Shown here piece after piece: positions 57,263 through 64,000 of a stretch of DNA of 64,000 nucleotides. This stretch comes from Polyodon spathula. Lineage: Eukaryota > Chordata > Actinopteri > Acipenseriformes > Polyodontidae. The stretch's first letter is position 1, and the number at the start of each line of letters is the position of its first letter. The position numbers and the translations under genes are program-made. The notes beneath the pieces were generated by a model. The model saw only the letters and a list, made by a program, of their open reading frames with translations. It made no database searches and was not told where the DNA came from. Where the stretch lies: the NCBI RefSeq assembly GCF_017654505.1, contig NC_054538.1, positions 47,818,489 to 47,882,488 on the forward strand, given 5' to 3'.

Positions 57263-58739
57263 CTACTCCCAGGGGGCCCCCGTCTCTCTCCATAGTCCAT
57301 TCTCTCCATTCGTGCAGTACGAAACCTCTCCCAAATCTGTTTCACCACTTGAGGATGCAGTCTCTATTCCGAGCTGTCTGGAGCTCTTCTGGACAGGAGG
57401 TCTGCTGCCTTGTTGTCCACACCGGGAAGGTGAACCACCCTGATGGAACGCAAGTTTCTGTGCGTCCAGGACAAGAGTCTGTGCACTGTGTGGTGAAAGC
57501 CCGGCGAGCGCAGGCCGCCTTGGTGGTTTATGTAGGCTACCACTGTGGTATTGTCCGTCTGGACCGGCACATGTTTGTGCGCTAATTACTGTCGAAAATG
57601 AGAGGCGGTTCACTGCTTGCACCTCTTGGGCATTGATGTGCGCTTGCTGCCAATGTCCCTTCCTCTGACCTCTTATTCATCTCCTATTCTAGACTGCTTC
57701 CCAGCCCAGGCTGGAACCGTCTGTGGTGACCACTTCCCTTCTGTGAGGGGATCCGAGTCGCAGATTGCCAGGACGGAGCCACCACTCCAGTGTCTTCCAG
57801 CATTGTCTGGACACTCGCACCAGCCGATACCAATCTAGGACCGGGTGCACCTTGAGTGTATTTACCCAGGCTTGAAGCGGGCGCATTCTCAGCAACCCTA
57901 GTGGAAGGATTCTCGAGGTGGCTGCCATCAGCCCCAGCAACCTTCGATATATTTTTACCTGTAGGAGAGCATTCTCTCTGAATAGGGAGAGTGTGGCCTC
58001 CAACGACCGAATCCTGTCTTCCGACAGTGAGGCAAGCATGCTCACAGAGTTCAGTTTGATCCCCAGGAACACTGTGGACTGAGACTGTACGAAGTTGCTC
58101 TTCTGTTGATGTACTGAGAGCCTTAACTTCGTTACATGATCTATGACCTGTTTTGTTTGTGCCTCTGCGCGTGCTTTGGGATGCGCGCAAAGTAGCCAAT
58201 CGTCCAGATAGTTCAGGATCCGAATATCACGCAGCCTGAGTGGAGCCAGTGCTGCATCCATGCACTTTGAAAAAGTGCGGGGCGCCAGTGAGAGGCCAAA
58301 TGGCAGCACGCAGAATTCGTACATGTTGCCTTGAAAGGCGAAGCGCAGATATTTTTGTGTGCAGGACGAATCGGGACGTGAAAGTAGGCGTCTTGCAGGT
58401 CGATCGATGTGAACCAGTCGCCCGGTTGGATGGACTGGAGGATACGCTGTGCTGTCAACATGTTGAACTTCCTCTGAGGAACAAGTTGAGGACCCTGAGG
58501 TCCAGAATTGGTCTAAGACCGCTGTCCCTCTTGGGCACGAGGAAGTACCTGGAGTAAAAGCCGCTGAGAGCACCGCTTGGACTTACCAAGCGCACAGTGT
58601 TCTTCTGTTGAAGATTGTCGATCTCCTGTTGAAGGCGTATCGCTCTTGCTGGCTCGACAGTGGTGCAGAGCACACCCTTGAAGGGTGACGGACCTATGCG
58701 GAATTGTAGAGCATATCCGTGTCTCATTGTCGATAGCAC
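57263..58739 (-). pseudogene. DIRS reverse transcriptase and RNase H, few frameshifts
   Basis: YALQFRIGPSPF, SGFYSRYFLVPKRDSGLRPI and DLRVLNLFL (58739-58455), then in overlapping frames QDAYFHVPIRPAHK, EFCVLPFGLSLAPRTFSKCM and catalytic ILNYLDDWLLCAHP (58573-57689). RNase H begins at VTTDGSSLGW near 57720 and continues QTDNTTVVAYINHQGGLRSP and HLPGVDNKAADLLSR (to about 57365). Only about three frame changes, so younger than the 30590 copy. Confidence 0.82.
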
Positions 58740-58934
58740 TCAGGAGTGCTGGGTGCAGCCTTGCCATGGGTCATTGCCGTTGGTCAGTCCGGTTGTAGTA
58801 GGGTTTGGTGGCAGCCGGGGCCTCTCAGGGGCGGTCTCCCTTGGGCTTGGGAGGGGGCGGGTCTCCAGTCGGAGAACTGGTTACCCCTGGCCGGCGGTGG
58901 TCCCTTGCCGCAGACTCTGCCTCTGCCTGCTTGT

Positions 58935-59665
58935 CTAGTCTGGGGTGGAGGGCTGTGCATGCCACCTTGGGCGCTGACGGTAAGCCAGAAGGCGCAGAAA
59001 TTTTGAGGCGACCTCCGTAGCCTTGTGGGACCTCTTAAGGCTCACTTCAATGGTCGCCCCAAATGTCTGCCCCCGTGTAATGGGGGCGTCCAGTAGCGCC
59101 ATCCTGTCAGTCTCCATGACCTTGGCTTTCATCAGCCACAAATGCTGGCAAGCGGCCACCATAACCGTCAGCGACTTCCCTGATACCTGGCCTAACTCCC
59201 TCATTAGGTCAGTCATTGCCTTTGCCACTGCCTGGAGCTCCCCTATGTCTGTTTCTGTGGATCTTTCCTGCAGCCTCTCTGCTAACTGGGTTTGATAGAG
59301 CACCAGTTTCGTCATGGCGTTTTCTGCTCTTACTGACAGCGCCGCTGATGTGTATGCCTTCTTGAGCATGGCATCCGTTCTGCAAGGCTTCGACGGGCAG
59401 GTTGGGTCCTTATCCCCCCTTGCACGAATGATGGTGTGTGGGAGAGCTCTATGGTCACTGTAGCAGGTGGGGTCCGAGAGGACCTCTGCGGAGACCCTTT
59501 GCCCAGTGACTCTGCTGGGGATAGGGCTGCTCTCCAGCACTTAGTTCTTTTAGAGAACTTCCTGTTCAGAGAGCAGTCCAGCTCACTTGCCAGTGCTTTG
59601 GCCACATGCTCTGGCCCTAAGTATCTGGCGCAGGACCAGTGCTCGTCCTTTCTGGGCAGCTTCAC
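58935..59665 (-). pseudogene. DIRS gag-like ORF C-terminal part
   Basis: Two overlapping frames (59665-59330 and 59540-58935): VAKALASELDCSLNRKFSK, CRTDAMLKKAYTSAALSV and LLDAPITRGQTFGATIEVS. The LLDAPI..G.TFG block equals that in the other two DIRS copies. The N-terminal part lies beyond the CR1 insertion (60846-61300), in poorly readable form. Confidence 0.72.
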
Positions 59666-59800
59666 TGCACACTGGTCGCACTAGTGGAAACCAGCGGCGG
59701 ACCGTCGGCTGCACTGAGATGGCGTCATAGGCGGGGCTGCTGCACTCGGTGCCGATAGTAGCGCGGTTGGTGCCGGGCTGTAGATGGCTCCAAAGAGGTT

Positions 59801-60845
59801 AAGAACATAAGAACATAAGAAAGTTTACAAACAACAGGAGGCCATTCAGCCCATCTTGCTCATTTGGATGTTAGTAGCTTATTGATCCCAGAATCTCATC
59901 AAGCAGCACAATATTCAAGATGAGGTCTTACTAATCATTGTACAGTTTTAACATTACTTCCCTTGATTTAAATTCAACACTTTTCACAATGTATCCAAAC
60001 ATCTTGTTGGCCTTTCTTTATAGCTTCCCCACATTGTCTAGATGAAGACATTTCTGAGTCAACAAAAACTCCTAGGTCTTTTTCATAGATTCCTTCTCCA
60101 ATTTCAGTATCTCCAATATGATATTTATAATGCACATTTTTATTTCCTGCATGCAGTATCTTACACTTTTCTCTATTAAATGTAATTTGCCATGTGTCTG
60201 CCCAGTTCTGAATCTTGTCTAGATCATTTAGAATGACCTTTGCCGCTGCAACAGTTTTTGCCACTCCTCCTATTTTTGTGTCGTCTGCGAATAACAAGTT
60301 TGCTTACTATACCAGAATCTAAATCATTAATGTAGATTAGGAATAGCAGAGGACCTAATACTGATCCATGTGGTACTCCACTGGTTACCTCACTCCATTC
60401 TGAGGTTTCTCCTCTAATCAGTACTTTCTGTTTTCTACATGTTAACCACTCCCTAATCCATGTACATGTGTTTCCTTGAATCCCTACTGCGTTCAAAAGC
60501 TTTCTGGAAATCGAAATAAACCATGTCATATGCTTTGCAATTATCCATTATCAATGTTGCATCCTCAAAAAAAAGTCGAGCAGGTTAGTTAGACACAATC
60601 TCCCTTTCCTAAAACCATGTTGACTGTCTCCCAGGATACTGTTACCATATAGGTAATTTTCCATTTTGGATCTTATTATAGTTTCCATAAGTTTGCATAT
60701 AATAGAAGTCAGGCTTATTGGTCTGTAGTTACCAGGTTCAGTTTTGTTCCCTTTCTGTGGATCGGTATTACGTTTGCAATTTTCCAGTCTGTCGGTACAA
60801 CCCGTGTGTCAAGAGACTGTTGCATGTTCTTGGTTAGCGGTTTGT
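59801..60845 (-). mobile_element. CR1 fragment inserted in the DIRS element, internally deleted
   Basis: Begins at the 3' end with the AAGAACATAAGAACATAAG repeat and short 3' UTR. It then jumps (near 59907) to EFKSREVMLKLYN-type sequence and continues through the catalytic FADDTK block and GVPHGSVLGPLL to GNYRP-type sequence, ending 60845. DIRS sequence is on both sides. More diverged from the two intact copies (extra frameshifts). Confidence 0.88.
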
Positions 60846-61615
60846 GGCAAATCAATCGTTTAGTTAGCAACGGTCCTTGCCGCCGCTCCTCTGTCGATGC
60901 CAGCTACGGGTCACAAGCCGTACGGTGCGAGCTCCTGCCGAACGCTTCGATCAGACTAGTCAACGGTTTTTGGCGGATCGGCGGTCGAGGGATGAGCGCT
61001 GTCGGTGCCGAACAGTTGGTGCTGAGTCGAAGCCACGTCGGTGCCCAGCTTGGAAAAGGTCATCCACCGGGCTGTGGTGGCGCAGAACGTGGTGTGCATG
61101 GCCGAGGGGCTGTAGGTTCCACCGAAGTCAATCAATCGGTGCCGGGAACGGCGGCGAGGAGAGGCGCTGTTTTTCTCAGCCTCAAAGTCTGCAGGAAAAC
61201 CGCAGTCGAAATGCTGCCGATTCAGTCTCCGAAGCTAGTCAACCTTGAGTGCCGGGATCAAGCGTCGAGGAGAGCGCTGTCGCTGTGGCCGATTAAATTA
61301 GCGTAGAGGACAACGCCGCAAGCTCGTGGGGTCTTTTTCCAGTACCAGAACATCTCCCCACACGGTATATGAAAACTACACAAGGCCTCATGCAGTGAAA
61401 GAGAGTAATGGCCGCTTACCAATCTCCCGAAGAGGGGTCGAAACCAGCTCTAGTCAGTAAACTGATGTGAGAATCAGGTATTGGCACTCTCAAAAAACGC
61501 TCGAAATCGTGATTCCACTGTGGAAAATAAATTTGACGGCGAAAAAAACGACAAATTAGCCAAATTCGGGCAAAGAAAGCACAAAGCACTCTGTGACCTG
61601 TCTCAGTGAAGTGAG
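60846..61615 (-). other. DIRS leader / gag 5' region
   Basis: GC-rich part (60880-61300) without a clean ORF on the element strand, then leader up to the right terminus. The two plus-strand ORFs (60806-61306, 60877-61248) lie antisense to the element and have no recognisable domain. Confidence 0.4.
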
Positions 61616-61912
61616 AGAGAAAATGGCGATATGTTACTGTGAGGATGTCCCCCTTCAACAGGAGGTGGGGGGGACTTCCCCCTCATAGCAGGGCCCTGAC
61701 AGGGCAGCTTTTTGTATGCATGCTCAGTGATTGATGCTCAGAGAGGGTTCTTTCCCATTCGGTAATGGTTGTTATTCCATTGGAAGGGAATTACAGTTAC
61801 GCTGGTGTGTCAAATACTTCTGTCTGAGAAGACCGTGGAAAAGATCCCACAGACAGTGTTTCAGAACCCCACACTATTACATATGGTATAGAATGCGGGC
61901 ACCTGGATAACT

Positions 61913-61913
<1 letters not shown>

Positions 61914-61950
<37 letters not shown>
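61914..61950. repeat. (AAT)n microsatellite
   Basis: About 12 AAT units between the DIRS terminus and the outer inverted-repeat arm. Confidence 0.95.
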
Positions 61951-61954
<4 letters not shown>

Positions 61955-62020
61955 TGAAAGATGTACTAAAGTAGCAGCGATATTTTCCAAAGCGCAGCTG
62001 TAATTTTATCCAGTGCAGTA

Positions 62021-62115
62021 CCTGGAATTTTATTGTCAGCACACAGAACAAAAACAAAAAAAAACCTTCTCGGAGCACTAACTAACATAAAGTTTGTTTC
62101 CCTAACTAGAAGCCA
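62021..62115 (-). repeat. Inverted-repeat arm, partner of 56336-56453
   Basis: CCTGGAATTTTATTGTCAGCACACAG and onward, complementary to the left arm. Confidence 0.8.
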
Positions 62116-62425
62116 GGAAGCTAACCTGCTTACCGAACAAAGTCAAAGTTTTCTTTTTTTAGTAAACACAGGACAACGCTCACCTTTACAGGTCACCCCC
62201 TCCTGTCCACTCACCCTCAAGTTCTCTTGTGTGTCCATATGCTCTCTGCACCTGATGCTAAGTAAAAGCTGTCTCCCATTTCTCCTAACGAGCTTCCATT
62301 CTGACTTGCAGTGTCTTGCTATGATGTCCTTTGAGCCAAGATGGCCACCAGTTAACAAATCAGTCATAATTTTCCAGTTGCTTATTTTTAAAGAGGATAC
62401 AGACTACGTCTGATTCTGGGACCTA
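62116..62425. other. efr3b intron, nothing recognised
   Basis: Mixed sequence; ORFs here have no domain support. Confidence 0.45.
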
Positions 62426-63968
62426 TAGTACCTATAAAAAGTATACACCCACTTTAACTTTTTTCACATTTTGTTGTGTCAGTGACTCAGAGTTTCATGT
62501 ATTTTTAAATGAGAATTTTTTTACACTTATCTACACACCATACTCCACACTGTTAAGGGGAAAAAAGTTTTTATTGAAAAAAAGTGTTCTATATTAAAAA
62601 TACAAAACTGAATCATAATTGGATAAGTCTCCACTTCCATGAGTTAATACTTGGTGGAAGCACTTTTGGCAGCAATTACATCTGTGAGTCTGTTGGGATA
62701 GATCTCTACCAAATTTGCACACCTAGATTTGACAATATTTGACCATTCTTCTTTACAAAACTGCTCAAGCTCTGTCAAGGTCCTTGGGGAGTGTTGATGG
62801 ACAGCAATCTTCAAGTTATGCCACACATTTTTGGTTGGATTTAGGTTGGGGCTGTGACTGGGCCACTCAATAACATTTACCTTTTTGTTCGTTAGCCACT
62901 CCAGTGTAGCTTTGGCTGTGTACTTTGGGTCGTTGTCATGCTGAAAGGTGAACTTCCGTCCCAGTTTCAGTTTTCTTGCAGAGGGCAGCAGGTTCTCCTC
63001 AAGGACTTCTCTGTACTTTGCTCCATTCATTTTACCTTCTATCCTGACAAGTGCCCCCGTCTCTGCCGATGAAAAACATACCCATTACATGATGCTGCCA
63101 TCACCTAAATCACATTTAGGCCAAAAAGTTCCATTTTAGTTTCGTCAGACCACAAAACGTTTTGCCACATGGTTACAGAATCTCCTGAGTGTTTTTTTTT
63201 CATACGGGATTCAAGGTGGGCTTTCTTGAGTAATAGCTTCCTTCTTGTCACCCTACCATACAGGCCATATTTGTGGAGTGCTTGGGATATTGTTGTCACA
63301 GGCACCCTTTGACCAGTCCTGGCCATAAAAGTCTGTAGCTCTTGCAAAGTCGCCATTGGCATCTTGGTAGCCTCTCTGATCAGTCTCCTTCTTACTTGGT
63401 CATCCAGTTTAGAGGGACGTCGTGATCTTGACAGGGTTTTGGTGGTGCCATGCAGCTTCCACTTCTTAATAATCATCTTGACTGTGCTCCAAGGGATATT
63501 CAAGGCTTTTGATATTTTTTTTATACCCATATCCAGATCTGTGCCTTTCAACAACTTTGTCCCGGAGTTCTTTTGAAAGGCGCTTTGGTGCTCATGGTTG
63601 AGTCTTTGCTTTGAAATGCACTACCCAGCAGAGGGAACCTACAGAACTTTATCCTGAAATCATGTGACTCACTATAATTTAACACAGGTGGAGGCCACTT
63701 GGTGTGTGATTTTGAAGGCGATTGGTTACACCTGAGCTAATTTAGGATTGCTATTACAAGCGATTACACTTATCCAACCAAGCTATTTTATTTTTAATTA
63801 ATTTTCTACAAATTTCAAGAATATTTTTGTCACTTGGAAGTTGTGGGGTAGGATGTGTAGATAAATAAAAAATCAAAAATGCAAACATTTTAATGCATTT
63901 TAATTCCAGGCTATAAGGCAACAAAAGGTGAACATTTTGAAAGGGGGTGTAGACTTTCTATAGCACTG
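62426..63968 (-). mobile_element. Tc1-like element of family B, both ends present
   Basis: Inverted ends TAGTACCTATAAAAAGTATACACCC (62426) and complement CAGTGCTATAGAAAGTCTACACCCCC (to 63968), flanked by TA on each side (62424-62425, 63969-63970). Most complete copy of the family seen here. Confidence 0.88.
62644..63597 (-). pseudogene. Family-B Tc1-like transposase, near-complete but frameshifted
   Basis: The start is probably the ATG near 63593 (MSTKAPF). A stop and frameshift follow within 20 codons. Then from 63554: helix-turn-helix (KKISKALNIPWSTVK), SRSRRPSKLDDQ, RRLIREATKMPMATL and [15 protein letters not shown], which contains the first catalytic Asp. A deletion near 63110 removes the HGGGSI block. 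The C-terminal part (63030-62644) has [13 protein letters not shown] (second Asp) and SPNLNPTKNVWHNLK, where the catalytic Glu position reads Lys. Not functional. Confidence 0.8.
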
Positions 63969-64000
63969 TATACGCCTGCCCTCGATTATTTTCCCCCACC

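Larger units (their letters stand above)
56460..61800 (-). mobile_element. DIRS-type element, recombinase missing, hosting a CR1 fragment
   Basis: The left terminus (56465-56700) is inverted relative to the right terminus (61616-61800): GGGAAAGA(G/A)CCCTCTCTGA, TCAGGGCCCTGCT and CCTCACAGTAACATATCGCC are shared. A second, inner inverted copy is at 56700-56790 (CTTTCAGGGAACCAGGGTTA). Coding on the minus strand runs gag (59665-58935), reverse transcriptase (58739-57689), RNase H (57622-57263), then a short tail; the recombinase is absent. Confidence 0.82.

Noticed and set aside
60806..61306. Plus-strand ORFs of 166 and 123 codons in GC-rich sequence
   Set aside because: Antisense to the DIRS leader/gag region, no recognisable domain, and starting within the CR1 insertion boundary.

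Overview
The window is repeat-rich vertebrate DNA, most likely from a ray-finned fish. Tc1-like, CR1, L2, Tx1, DIRS, restriction-enzyme-like LINE and hAT elements of fish type, plus an efr3b orthologue, suggest a non-teleost lineage such as sturgeon or paddlefish; that assignment is only a guess. The only host gene I can support is efr3b on the + strand, as four consecutive coding exons (26634-26783, 38773-38907, 39030-39108, 39593-39728). They join in frame across consensus splice sites. The exons before and after these are outside the window, so most of the sequence is efr3b intron filled with transposable elements. efr3b encodes the plasma-membrane scaffold that anchors the PI4KA lipid kinase complex.

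Layout, left to right. 1-4655: decayed Tx1-like LINE (minus). 5811-6208: solo LTR with 5-bp target duplication. 6803-8202: dead Tc1 copy. 8234-12115: three Tc1-like elements nested inside each other. 12116-12289: TG/TA microsatellite. 12290-14215: another Tc1-like copy split by a 483-bp solo LTR. 15083-17184: 5'-truncated CR1 LINE with a long intact reverse-transcriptase ORF. 17440-19494: L2, Tc1 and CR1 fragments. 20090-20540: CGGBP1-like zinc-finger pseudogene. 20670-21672: 3' half of an unfamiliar DNA transposon whose internally deleted relative sits at 54051-54453. 21856-24711: hAT-type element hosting an RLE-type LINE fragment and a small palindromic MITE. 24719-24957: foldback MITE.

The 12-kb efr3b intron 26784-38772 holds a Tc1 piece, a tRNA-derived SINE, a decayed DIRS element, an LTR-like block and a short LTR retrotransposon with a zinc-knuckle gag ORF. 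From 39729 to the end (intron again): a DIRS element (40378-48165) with a young CR1 inserted in its leader, a DIRS gag fragment split by a hAT element (50900-53278), the MITE, a CR1 copy with inverted 5' piece, L2, a third DIRS element (56460-61800, minus) also hosting a CR1, and a near-complete Tc1-like copy (62426-63968).

No RNA genes, CRISPR arrays or bacterial-type systems were seen. The most interesting feature is the link between the uncharacterised protein at 20670-21409 and a terminal-inverted-repeat MITE, which together look like an autonomous/non-autonomous pair of a DNA transposon family I cannot name. A second highlight is the CR1 lineage: two copies differ by only about five residues over 661, and one keeps endonuclease plus reverse transcriptase open.
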